Shown: positions 22,653 through 30,697 of the stretch, piece after piece
Numbering within the stretch: position 1 is the stretch's first letter
How the letters are laid out: every line of letters starts with the position of its first letter
Source of the DNA: JAWLCA01 sp050485905
Lineage (GTDB): Bacteria; Pseudomonadota; Alphaproteobacteria; Rhodobacterales; Rhodobacteraceae
Length of the DNA stretch: 39,397 nucleotides
Reading direction: 5' to 3'
NCBI GenBank assembly: GCA_050485905.1
Contig: JBJHCH010000021.1
Span: 1 to 39,397, forward strand
Program-made: the position numbers and the translations under genes
Notes under the pieces: generated by a model
Seen by the model: the letters and a program-made list of their open reading frames with translations, nothing else
What the model was told of the DNA's origin: nothing
The model's database searches: none

Positions 22653-24182
22653 CTACTGGCAGCCGCCCTCGGCCCAGCGGCGCAGGCCCTGCTTGAAGAC
22701 CCCGCCCAGCGGGTGCTGCTTGACCAGCGCGCGTTCCATGCTGACGCCGACATAGGTTTCGCCCTGGGTGCACAGCGCCTCGCGCGTCCAGGTGTGGCAG
22801 GCGGTGCAGTTCTCGCCCTTCCACAACTCGTCGGGGATGCCCTCGATCGGCGGATAGAGCGGCTGCGCCCGCGCAAGCTGCTCGATGCTGAACTCGGCGA
22901 TGCCCGGCCCGCCGACGCCCAGGGGCGTCGTGTAGGTCAGCGGCGCAGGCAGGGCCGCCTCTACCGCTGCGGCCTCGGCCGACGGTGCGGCAGCTTCGGG
23001 CTGGGCGGGGGCCGCCGGTGGCGCTGCCACGGCCAGACGCTCGGCAATCGCGGCCAGTTCGATCCGCGCCAGTTCGGCATAGACCCCGTTCGGGTGGGCA
23101 TCGAGATAGGCCTGATAATCCGCCGCCTCGCCCGAGGCCTGCGCCGCGGCGATCATCTCGTCCTCGCCCGCCGCGGGCGCCTGCGGTGCGGACGGCGCAG
23201 CCGGGGGCGCGGCGGCGGCGGTCTGCGCCGCCAGTTCCGCGTTCAGCGCGGCGCTGAGCAATTGCCGCGCCTCGGGCGCATAGGTGCTGTCGGGATAGCC
23301 GCGCAGGAACAGCATGAGCTGTAGCGGATCGCTGGTTTGCCTCACCGATTCCCACAACTGCTGTTCGGCAATCTCCTCTGCCGTGCGCTGGACGGCGGGG
23401 GTGAAGTAGAAATCGCGGGTCAGCGACGAGGTGTCCCAGGGCGTCTGCAGGCCGCGCGTCGCCTCGATGACATCGACCCTTGTGGCCTTGAACACCTGTT
23501 CGATGGGTTCGCCCGGCGTGCGGATCTGCTGCGCCAGCGACCGGGTGAAGGGGCTGTTGCCATCGAGCCCGTCCAGCGCCACCGCGCCCGGCGCGGTGGA
23601 ATAGGCAAGGAAGGTGCCGGTCGGCGCGTTCATCTCGGCCAGGCCGTTGTCGTTCATGTCGGGGATCGACACGAAGGGATTGTCGCGGCAGGCATCGAGG
23701 ATCACGATATTGGTGCGGTTGCGGGCGGAGGCCATCTGCCGCAGCACGGCATCGGCCTGCACCGCGACCAGCGACAGGTCGGCGGCATCGGTCAGCACGG
23801 CATCCACCGGGACCAGATAGTTGGTGCCGAAGGACTGCACGCCGTGGCCTGCGTAGTAGAACAGCCCCACCGCATCGGTGCCCGCATCGCGGAGCGCGCG
23901 GCCGAACTGGGCGATGGCCTGATTGAGCGTGTTCTGATCGGCGTCGATCAGCAGCGTGACGTCGAAGCCCTTTTCGGTCAGGGTCTCGGCGATCAGCCGG
24001 GCGTCGGGTTCGGCATTGTCCAGCGGCACGACCGCCTGATAATTGCTGTTGCCGACCACGAGCGCCAGCCGGGGGTCGGCCAGCGCCGCCCCGGCGAGCG
24101 CCCATGTCAGGGCAAGCGCCGCACACAGCGAGGCCGCCCAGCGAAGCGGCAGGGGGGCAGGTGCGCGCAAGGGATCAGCCAT
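22653..24182 (-). CDS. Exported caspase-like (C14) protein with C-terminal CXXCH motif
   Basis: A 509-residue protein. A signal peptide (residues 1-36, ending GAALA) precedes a caspase p20-like domain: LALVVGNSNYQ, catalytic His113 in FYYAGHGVQ, catalytic Cys165 in VILDACRDNP. An Ala/Pro-rich linker follows, with a short YQAYLDAHPNGVYAELA repeat-like helix region. The C-terminus has ENCTACHTW (CXXCH at 459-463) plus Cys471 and Cys508. CXXCH is the c-type haem attachment motif, but here haem is unproven; a zinc or disulphide role is possible. It overlaps the upstream YceI-OmpA gene by eight bases (same strand), so the two form an operon. Confidence 0.85.
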   Translation of the reverse strand: MADPLRAPAPLPLRWAASLCAALALTWALAGAALADPRLALVVGNSNYQAVVPLDNAEPDARLIAETLTEKGFDVTLLIDADQNTLNQAIAQFGRALRDAGTDAVGLFYYAGHGVQSFGTNYLVPVDAVLTDAADLSLVAVQADAVLRQMASARNRTNIVILDACRDNPFVSIPDMNDNGLAEMNAPTGTFLAYSTAPGAVALDGLDGNSPFTRSLAQQIRTPGEPIEQVFKATRVDVIEATRGLQTPWDTSSLTRDFYFTPAVQRTAEEIAEQQLWESVRQTSDPLQLMLFLRGYPDSTYAPEARQLLSAALNAELAAQTAAAAPPAAPSAPQAPAAGEDEMIAAAQASGEAADYQAYLDAHPNGVYAELARIELAAIAERLAVAAPPAAPAQPEAAAPSAEAAAVEAALPAPLTYTTPLGVGGPGIAEFSIEQLARAQPLYPPIEGIPDELWKGENCTACHTWTREALCTQGETYVGVSMERALVKQHPLGGVFKQGLRRWAEGGCQ

Positions 24183-25290
24183 CGATCACCGCGAATTCGA
24201 TGCGCCGGTTGCGCAGCTTGTTGGCGGCGGTGTCGTTCGGCGCGATGGGCTGCATCTCTCCATGACCGACGCTGACCACGCGCTCGGCCGGGATGCCCTG
24301 CGAGATCAGGTAATCCGACACCGACCGCGCCCGCGCCTCTGACAGGCGCTGGTTCATCTCGGCAGCACCATCGGAATCGGTGTGGCCCGCGACCTGGATC
24401 GTCATGCCGGGGCAGCGGTTCACGATATCGACGATGCTGTCCAGCAGCGGCGAGTTCCGCATGTCCAGCCGGGCGCTGCCGACATTGAAGTTGATGTTGC
24501 CCGACCGCGACAGGATCTCGAACCGGCCGACGCAGGCCTCTGTGTCGAAGACCTCTGTCTCCAGCGCGACGGTGGTGGGCTGCGGCACGGGGATCGGCGC
24601 GGGGGTTGGTGCGGCGACCGGGGCGGGCGCGGCCGGTTCCGCCGGGGTGGCGGCGACCTGTTCCCCGCCGGTGACGGGCGCGCGGGAGAACATGAAGTCG
24701 AAGGTCACGGTGCCCGAGGGGATGATCGAGACATTCGCCGCCTCCTCCAGCTTGCGCACGCCCTCGTCCAGCCCGAAATCCTTGGTCAGAAGCGAGATCG
24801 GCGTGCCGCTGCTGACCGCCACCATGTCATCGGACAGAAGCGTCACCACCACGTCGGCGGTGCGTTCCTGCGTGACGCCGTGCAGGGTGATGGTGAAGGG
24901 CAGGGTGATCGACTTGCGCCGCACCTGCGGCAGGTCGGCGATCATTTCCGGGTCGATCCGGGTGGTCACCACCGCCTCGGGGAACTTGAACGTCTCGAAG
25001 AACAGGAAGCGCATGCGGACGTTGCGCAGGTCGATCCCGGTATCGACGGAATCGAGCAGCACCCGCAGCTCTGCCTCGCCATCGGTGCCGATGCGGCCGA
25101 CGAAGGTGGCGAAGGCCGAGGATTCGACCACCGATGTGTTCTTCACCGACTGGAAGCGCAGCGTCGATGCTTCGGGCTGCAGGGTCCACTCGCGGTCGAA
25201 CGGGGCGGATTGGGCCGCTGCCGGGCCGGTGGCGCCGAGGCCCGCCATCAGGGCTGCGACAAGCGCAAAGCGGATCGGTGCTGAACTCAC
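24175..25290 (-). CDS. YceI-OmpA fusion protein
   Basis: A 371-residue exported protein. The signal peptide ends near GPAAAQS. A YceI-like lipocalin-fold domain follows (about residues 30-210, with TLRFQSVKNTSVVESSAFATF), then a Pro/Ala linker, then a C-terminal OmpA domain with the peptidoglycan-binding pattern (MTIQVAGHTDSDGAAEMNQR, LSEARARSVSDYL, NRRIEFAV). YceI proteins bind isoprenoid lipids; the fusion to a wall-binding domain suggests a wall-anchored lipid or redox carrier. The GTG at 25290 has GGAGG five bases upstream; ATGs at 25302/25305 are the alternatives. It is followed by the caspase gene. Confidence 0.85.
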   Translation of the reverse strand: MSSAPIRFALVAALMAGLGATGPAAAQSAPFDREWTLQPEASTLRFQSVKNTSVVESSAFATFVGRIGTDGEAELRVLLDSVDTGIDLRNVRMRFLFFETFKFPEAVVTTRIDPEMIADLPQVRRKSITLPFTITLHGVTQERTADVVVTLLSDDMVAVSSGTPISLLTKDFGLDEGVRKLEEAANVSIIPSGTVTFDFMFSRAPVTGGEQVAATPAEPAAPAPVAAPTPAPIPVPQPTTVALETEVFDTEACVGRFEILSRSGNINFNVGSARLDMRNSPLLDSIVDIVNRCPGMTIQVAGHTDSDGAAEMNQRLSEARARSVSDYLISQGIPAERVVSVGHGEMQPIAPNDTAANKLRNRRIEFAVIDG

Positions 25291-25423
25291 AGTTGCCTCC
25301 ATCATGCGGGCCGTGGCCGCCATCGCGCAGGCAATTGGCCTGCACGGGTAGCGCCACGGCGGTACGATGCCAGAATGTTCCCAACGGAAGCCTAACACAT
25401 TCGTGCAGGCTGCAGAAACGCCA

Positions 25424-25446
25424 AACCTCACAAATGTGAGAGGTTT
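25424..25446 (-). terminator. Hairpin after hutU
   Basis: CTCAC (25427-25431) pairs with GTGAG (25436-25440) around AAAT, extended by AAC/GGTT with a two-base bulge, about 15 bases after the hutU stop. On the minus strand it is followed by TTTGGCGTTT. It is a plausible weak terminator of the hut operon. Confidence 0.45.
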
Positions 25447-25458
25447 TCGGGGGCGGGA

Positions 25459-27144
25459 TCAGTCCTTCAGGATGGCGGGCAGGCGCAGGTTATGCTCGCG
25501 CGCGCAATAGAGCGCGATGTCGTAGCCCGCGTCGGCATGGCGCATGACGCCGGTGGCGGGGTCGTTCCAGAGCACGCGTTCGATGCGGCGGTCGGCGTCC
25601 TCGGTTCCGTCGCAGCAGATGACCATGCCGGAGTGCTGGCTGAAGCCCATGCCGACGCCGCCGCCGTGATGCAGGCTGACCCAGGTGGCGCCGGATGCGC
25701 AGTTCAGAAGCGCGTTCAGAAGCGGCCAGTCGCTGACCGCGTCGGAGCCGTCCTTCATCGCCTCGGTCTCGCGGTTGGGGCTGGCGACGGAGCCGCTGTC
25801 GAGGTGGTCGCGGCCGATGACGACGGGGGCCTTCAACTCGCCCGAGCGCACCATCTCGTTGATCGCAAGGCCGGCGCGGTGGCGGTCGCCCAGCCCGATC
25901 CACATGATCCGCGCGGGCAGGCCCTGAAAGGCGATGCGGTCGCGCGCCATGTCGAGCCAGCGGTGCAGGTGGTCGTTTTCCGGGAACAGTTCCTTCATGC
26001 GGGCGTCGGTCTTGTAGATATCCTCGGGGTCGCCGGAGAGTGCGGCCCAGCGGAACGGGCCGATGCCGCGGCAGAAGAGCGGGCGGATATAGGCGGGGAC
26101 GAAGCCGGGGAAGGCGAAGGCGTTCTCCAGCCCCTCTTCCTTTGCCACCTGACGGATGTTGTTGCCGTAGTCGAGCGTGGGGACGCCGGCGTTCCAGAAA
26201 TCGACCATCGCGGCGACATGGGTCTTCATGCTGGCGCGGGCTGCCTTTTCCACGGCCTTGGGGTCGCTTTCCTGCTTCGCGCGCCAGTCGGCGACGGTCC
26301 AGCCCTGCGGCAGGTAGCCGTGGACGGGGTCGTGGGCGCTGGTCTGGTCGGTGACCATGTCGGGGCGGGGGCCGCCGGCCTGCATGCGGCGGAAAAGCTC
26401 GGGGAAGACATCGGCCGCGTTGCCGATGAGCGCGACGGATTTCGCCTCGCCCGCCTTTGTCCAGCGGTCGATCATGGCAAGCGCGTCGTCGAGCGTATGG
26501 GCCTTCTCGTCGCAATAGCGGGTGCGGATGCGGAAATCGGCGCGGGTCTCGTCACATTCGACGGCGAGGCAGCAGGCCCCGGCCATGACGGCGGCGAGCG
26601 GTTGCGCGCCGCCCATGCCCCCCAGACCGGCGGTGAGTATCCAGCGACCCCTGAGGTCGCCACCGTAATGCTGCCGCCCGGCCTCGGCAAAGGTCTCGTA
26701 GGTGCCCTGCACGATGCCCTGCGTGCCGATGTAGATCCACGACCCGGCGGTCATCTGGCCGTACATGGCCAGACCCTTCTTATCGAGTTCGTTGAAATGG
26801 TCCCAGGTCGCCCAGTGCGGCACGAGGTTCGAGTTGGCGATCAGCACGCGGGGCGCGTCCGCATGGGTGCGGAACACGCCGACCGGCTTGCCGGATTGCA
26901 CCAGCAGCGTCTCGTCGGCTTCCAGATCGCGCAGGCAGGCGACGATGCGGTCGAAATCGTCCCAGGTGCGCGCGGCGCGGCCGATGCCGCCATAGACCAC
27001 CAGTTCGTGCGGATTTTCGGCCACGTCGGGGTGCAGGTTGTTCATCAGCATGCGAAGCGGCGCCTCGGTCAGCCAGCTTTTCGCGCTGATCTCGGTTCCC
27101 GTGGGCGGAAAGACGTCGCGGATGTTGTGGCGGGGATTGGTCAT
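25459..27144 (-). CDS. hutU: Urocanate hydratase
   Basis: A 561-residue, full-length urocanase. It hydrates urocanate to 4-imidazolone-5-propionate using a tightly bound NAD+. Visible family segments include GGIGRAARTWDDF, the GGLGGMGGAQPLA cofactor loop near residue 170 and the late FSQHSGMVICCDGTED region with the conserved Cys. The ATG at 27144 is three bases after the hutG stop. It is the last gene of the minus-strand hutI-hutH-hutG-hutU unit. Confidence 0.97.
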   Translation of the reverse strand: MTNPRHNIRDVFPPTGTEISAKSWLTEAPLRMLMNNLHPDVAENPHELVVYGGIGRAARTWDDFDRIVACLRDLEADETLLVQSGKPVGVFRTHADAPRVLIANSNLVPHWATWDHFNELDKKGLAMYGQMTAGSWIYIGTQGIVQGTYETFAEAGRQHYGGDLRGRWILTAGLGGMGGAQPLAAVMAGACCLAVECDETRADFRIRTRYCDEKAHTLDDALAMIDRWTKAGEAKSVALIGNAADVFPELFRRMQAGGPRPDMVTDQTSAHDPVHGYLPQGWTVADWRAKQESDPKAVEKAARASMKTHVAAMVDFWNAGVPTLDYGNNIRQVAKEEGLENAFAFPGFVPAYIRPLFCRGIGPFRWAALSGDPEDIYKTDARMKELFPENDHLHRWLDMARDRIAFQGLPARIMWIGLGDRHRAGLAINEMVRSGELKAPVVIGRDHLDSGSVASPNRETEAMKDGSDAVSDWPLLNALLNCASGATWVSLHHGGGVGMGFSQHSGMVICCDGTEDADRRIERVLWNDPATGVMRHADAGYDIALYCAREHNLRLPAILKD

Positions 27145-27147
27145 GGG

Positions 27148-27942
27148 TCAGCCTTTCAGATCGGGGGCGAGGTCGGCGAGCGCATGCAGGATGTGCGACA
27201 GGACCGGGCGCAGGTGCGCGGCCTTTGTCTCGTCATAGGCAAAGGGCGGGGTCTCCGTCTCCAGATGGGTCGCCTGCGCCAGTTCCATCTGGATCGCGTG
27301 CAGCCCCTGATCCGGGTGGCCGTAGTGGCGGGTGGTCCAGCCGCCCTTGAACCGGCCGTTCAGCACGGTGGTGTAGCCATCGGCCCCGGCGCAAATGCCG
27401 TGGACCGCCGCCTCGATCCGCGGATCGCAAGAGGTGCCGGAGGCGGTGCCGATGTTGAAATCGGGCAGCCGCCCGTCGAACAGGAAGGGGATCTGCGAGC
27501 GGATCGAATGGCAATCGTAAAGGATCGCCACCCCATGCGCCTCGCGCACCCGGTCGAGTTCCGCCGCCAGCGCGGCATGATAGGGGGCGTGGAAGGCGGT
27601 GCGGCGGGCCTCGACCTCTGCCGCGTCGGGTGGTTCCACCCAGATCGGATCGCCGTCGAAATCGGTCATGGGCACCAGCCCGGTGGTGTTCTGCCCTGGA
27701 TAGAGGCTTTCGCCATCGGGCGGGCGGTTGGCGTCGATCACGTAGCGATGGAAGGTCGCGCGCACCATGGTCGCGCCGGGCAGCAGGCCGGCACAGAGCC
27801 GGTCGATATGCCAGTCGGTATCGGCCAGCATCTGCCCGTGGGCGTTCAGCCGGGCAAAGACCTCGGGCGGCAGCCAGGTGCCGGTGTGGGGCAGGCCCAG
27901 CACCACCGGCCCGTCACCGCGGGTCACCTCCACCGGGGTCAC
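27148..27942 (-). CDS. hutG: N-formylglutamate deformylase
   Basis: A 264-residue N-formylglutamate amidohydrolase that yields glutamate and formate. Family parts visible are VLGLPHTGTWLPPEV, LYDCHSIRSQIP (metal-binding His) and the NGRFKGGWTTRHYG segment. The start is a GTG overlapping the hutH stop (GTGA). It is the last enzyme of the five-step route together with HutF. Confidence 0.95.
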   Translation of the reverse strand: MTPVEVTRGDGPVVLGLPHTGTWLPPEVFARLNAHGQMLADTDWHIDRLCAGLLPGATMVRATFHRYVIDANRPPDGESLYPGQNTTGLVPMTDFDGDPIWVEPPDAAEVEARRTAFHAPYHAALAAELDRVREAHGVAILYDCHSIRSQIPFLFDGRLPDFNIGTASGTSCDPRIEAAVHGICAGADGYTTVLNGRFKGGWTTRHYGHPDQGLHAIQMELAQATHLETETPPFAYDETKAAHLRPVLSHILHALADLAPDLKG

Positions 27943-29456
27943 AATGCGAACTCCAGCCCGGCGGCGCGGGTCAGCGCGCCGTCGCGGACCAGCCCGGCCG
28001 CGGCCTCGATCTCTGGCGCCAGATAGCGGTCGGCGGCCAGCGAGGGCGCGGTGGCGCGGATCGCGGCCAGAACCGATTGCAGCGGGGCCGAGGTTTGCAG
28101 CGGCGCGCGGAATTCGATGCCCTGCGCGGCACAGAGCGCCTCGACGCCGAGGATCACCGACAGGTTGGCGTTCATCCGGCCCAGTCGGCGCGCGCCGTGG
28201 GCGGCCATGCTGACGTGATCTTCCTGATTGGCGCTGGTGGGCGTGCTGTCGGTGGAACAGGGGTGCGCCAGATGCTTGTTCTCGCTCATCAGCGCCGCCG
28301 TCGTCACCTCGGCGATCATGTAGCCGGAGTTGAGGCCGGGATCGGGGGTCAGGAAGGGCGGCAGGTCGTGGCTGAGCGTGGGGTCGACCATCAGCGCGAC
28401 GCGGCGCTGGGCGATGGCGCCGATCTCGGCCAGCGCGAGCGCGATGATGTCGGCGGCAAAGGCCACCGGTTCAGCGTGGAAGTTCCCGCCAGAGATGATG
28501 CCCGCGCCGACCACCAGCGGGTTGTCGGTCACGGCGTTGGCCTCGGTCTCCAACGTCGTGGCGGCAAAGCGCAGCAGATCCACGGCCGCGCCCGCGACCT
28601 GCGGCTGGCAGCGGATGCAATAGGGATCCTGCACGCGCGCGTCGCCTTCGCGGTGGCTCTCGCGGATTTCCGAGCCATCCATGACCTGCCGGATCAGCCC
28701 GGCAACCTCGATCTGGCCGCGATGGCCGCGAAGGCTGTGGATTTCCGGTTGCAGCGGCGCGGTGGAGCCCATGATGGCGTCGGTGGACAGGGCCGAGGTG
28801 ACGATACAGGCGGCGGCGTTGCGCCAGCCGTCGAACAGCCCCGCCAGCGCCAGCGCGGTGGAGAACTGGGTGCCGTTGATCAGCCCCAGCCCCTCTTTCG
28901 GCCCCAGCACCACGGGCGTCAGCCCGGCGGCGGCCAGCGCCTCGGCCCCCGGCATCCGCTGGCCGTGGAACACCGCCTCACCCGCGCCGATCATCGCGGC
29001 GGTCATGTGGGCGAGCGGCGCAAGATCGCCCGAGGCGCCGACAGACCCCTGCGCGGGCACCACCGGGGTCACGCCCGCCGCCAGCATCGCCTCGATCAGC
29101 GCGATCACGTCCCAGCGCACGCCCGAAGCGCCACGCCCGAGGCTGAGGAGTTTCAGCGCCATCATCAGGCGGGTTGTGGGCACGTCCAGCGCCTCGCCCA
29201 CGCCGCAGCAATGCGACAGGATCAGGTTGCGCTGCAGGGTGGCGGTATCCTTCGCGGCGATCTTCACGCTGGCAAGCTTGCCGAAGCCGGTGTTGACGCC
29301 ATAGACCGCCGCGTCGCCCGCCGCCGCCGCCGCGACCTGTGCCGCCGCCGCGTCGACGCCCGCACGGGCGGCGGGGTCCAGCTGGGCGGGCAGGCCGTCG
29401 CGCCAGAGCGATTCCAGTTGCTCAAGCGTCGTCGCGCCGGGGGTGAGGGTCAGCAT
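27939..29456 (-). CDS. hutH: Histidine ammonia-lyase
   Basis: A 505-residue lyase forming urocanate and ammonia. The MIO prosthetic group is generated from Ala141-Ser142-Gly143 in GSVGASGDLAPLAH; Tyr52 in VYGVNTGFGKLAS is the catalytic Tyr region. The ORF opens further upstream, but the ATG at 29456 overlaps the hutI stop by seven bases and gives the normal length. It is the first step of the pathway. Confidence 0.97.
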   Translation of the reverse strand: MLTLTPGATTLEQLESLWRDGLPAQLDPAARAGVDAAAAQVAAAAAGDAAVYGVNTGFGKLASVKIAAKDTATLQRNLILSHCCGVGEALDVPTTRLMMALKLLSLGRGASGVRWDVIALIEAMLAAGVTPVVPAQGSVGASGDLAPLAHMTAAMIGAGEAVFHGQRMPGAEALAAAGLTPVVLGPKEGLGLINGTQFSTALALAGLFDGWRNAAACIVTSALSTDAIMGSTAPLQPEIHSLRGHRGQIEVAGLIRQVMDGSEIRESHREGDARVQDPYCIRCQPQVAGAAVDLLRFAATTLETEANAVTDNPLVVGAGIISGGNFHAEPVAFAADIIALALAEIGAIAQRRVALMVDPTLSHDLPPFLTPDPGLNSGYMIAEVTTAALMSENKHLAHPCSTDSTPTSANQEDHVSMAAHGARRLGRMNANLSVILGVEALCAAQGIEFRAPLQTSAPLQSVLAAIRATAPSLAADRYLAPEIEAAAGLVRDGALTRAAGLEFAL

Positions 29457-30634
29457 GTGCGGCCTTCGAAGATGCGGGTGTGAATCGGGTTGAAGCCGAT
29501 GCGATAGGCAAGCTCGGCCGGAGTCTCGACGTTCCAGATTGCCAGATCGGCGCGCTTCCCCGGCGCGATCACGCCGCAATCGGCCAGCCCCAGCGCGCGG
29601 GCGGCATGGGCGGTCACGCCCGCCAGCGCCTCCATCGGGGTCAGGCGGAACAATGTGCAGGCCATGTTCATCGCCAGCAGCAGCGATGTCAGCGGCGAGG
29701 AACCGGGGTTGCAGTCGGTCGCCACGGCCATCGGCACGCCGTGGGCGCGAAAGGCGGCGACGGGGGGCATCTGCGTCTCGCGGATCGCGTAGAAGGCGCC
29801 GGGCAGCAGCACCGCGACGGTGCCGGCGGCGGCAAGGGCGCGGGCGTCGTCATCCGTCGCGTATTCGACGTGATCGGCGGAAAGCGCGCCGTAGCGCGCG
29901 GCGAGCGCGGTGCCGCCCAGGTGCGACAGCTGCTCGGCATGCAGCTTCACCGGCAGGTTCAGCGCGCGGGCCGCGTCGAAGACCCGGGCGATCTGGGCGG
30001 GGGTGAAGGCGATCCCCTCGCAGAACCCGTCCACCGCATCGACCAGCCCCTCGGCATGGGCGGCGCGCAGGGCGGGCAGGCAGGTGTCGTCGATATAGGT
30101 ATCGGCGTCGGCGCCCGTCGGCACCGCATGGGCGCCAAGGAAGCTGGTGCGGATGCGTACCGGGCGCTCACCCGCCAGCCTGCGCGCGACGCGCAGCATT
30201 CGGAGTTCGGTGTCGATGTCGAGCCCGTAGCCGGACTTGACCTCTACGCAGGCGGTGCCCTCGGCCAGCAGGGCGTCGAGGCGGGGCAGCGCCTGGGCGA
30301 GCAACTCGTCTTCGGATGCGGCCCGCGTCGCGGCGACGGTGGAGACGATGCCGCCGCCGGCGCGGGCCACCTCCTCGTAGCTCGCGCCCTCCAGCCGCAT
30401 CTCGAACTCGCGCGCGCGGTGGCCGCCGTGGACGATATGGGTGTGGCAGTCGATCAGCGCGGGCGTCACGAGGCGCCCCTCAAGGTCGATCCGCGGCCAA
30501 CCGGCGGGCACGTCGGCGCCCAGCGCCACGATCCGCCCGGCCTCGAGCGCGACCGATCCGGCGACGACGCCAGCGCCCGGCGCCATGCTGGCGATCCGCG
30601 CATTGGTCAGCACCGTCGGGCCGTCGAATTGCAT
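29450..30634 (-). CDS. hutI: Imidazolonepropionase
   Basis: A 394-residue amidohydrolase that opens 4-imidazolone-5-propionate to N-formimino-glutamate. The metal motif DCHTHIVHGG, later HAEQLSH and DHVEYA, and ATDCNPGSSP mark the family. The frame continues to 32002 without a stop, overlapping hutF; the ATG at 30634 has GAGGGA eight bases upstream, so it is chosen. It heads the minus-strand hut operon. Confidence 0.96.
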   Translation of the reverse strand: MQFDGPTVLTNARIASMAPGAGVVAGSVALEAGRIVALGADVPAGWPRIDLEGRLVTPALIDCHTHIVHGGHRAREFEMRLEGASYEEVARAGGGIVSTVAATRAASEDELLAQALPRLDALLAEGTACVEVKSGYGLDIDTELRMLRVARRLAGERPVRIRTSFLGAHAVPTGADADTYIDDTCLPALRAAHAEGLVDAVDGFCEGIAFTPAQIARVFDAARALNLPVKLHAEQLSHLGGTALAARYGALSADHVEYATDDDARALAAAGTVAVLLPGAFYAIRETQMPPVAAFRAHGVPMAVATDCNPGSSPLTSLLLAMNMACTLFRLTPMEALAGVTAHAARALGLADCGVIAPGKRADLAIWNVETPAELAYRIGFNPIHTRIFEGRTC

Positions 30635-30650
30635 CTTGATTCCCTCTCGA

Positions 30651-30678
30651 TTGCCGCTAATATGTCTGCACATAATAT
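30651..30678 (+). promoter_or_regulatory. hutF promoter (predicted)
   Basis: TTGCCG (30651-30656) and TAATAT (30673-30678) are spaced by 16 bases, giving a leader of roughly 14 bases before the hutF ATG. Confidence 0.6.
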
Positions 30679-30687
30679 TCCTGTCAA
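30659..30687 (-). promoter_or_regulatory. hutI operon promoter (predicted)
   Basis: On the minus strand, TTGACA (30687-30682) and CATATT (30664-30659) are spaced by exactly 17 bases, a strong sigma-70 match. It overlaps the hutF promoter face to face. Confidence 0.7.
30661..30674. promoter_or_regulatory. Putative HutC operator
   Basis: TATGT-CTGC-ACATA is an inverted repeat placed inside the spacers and -10 boxes of both divergent hut promoters. A GntR-type repressor bound here would block both. The local hutC gene makes it the likely ligand; the site resembles HutC operators only in general form. Confidence 0.55.
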
Positions 30688-30697
30688 GCGGGGCGCG

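Noticed and set aside
22609..24126. A second 505-codon minus-strand frame in the caspase region
   Set aside because: It is a frame-shifted shadow of the caspase gene with Arg/Gly-rich low-complexity product; the other frame has the signal peptide and catalytic motifs.
25492..28026. An 844-codon plus-strand open frame across hutU/hutG
   Set aside because: It is antisense to clear hut genes and has no recognisable domain or ribosome site.
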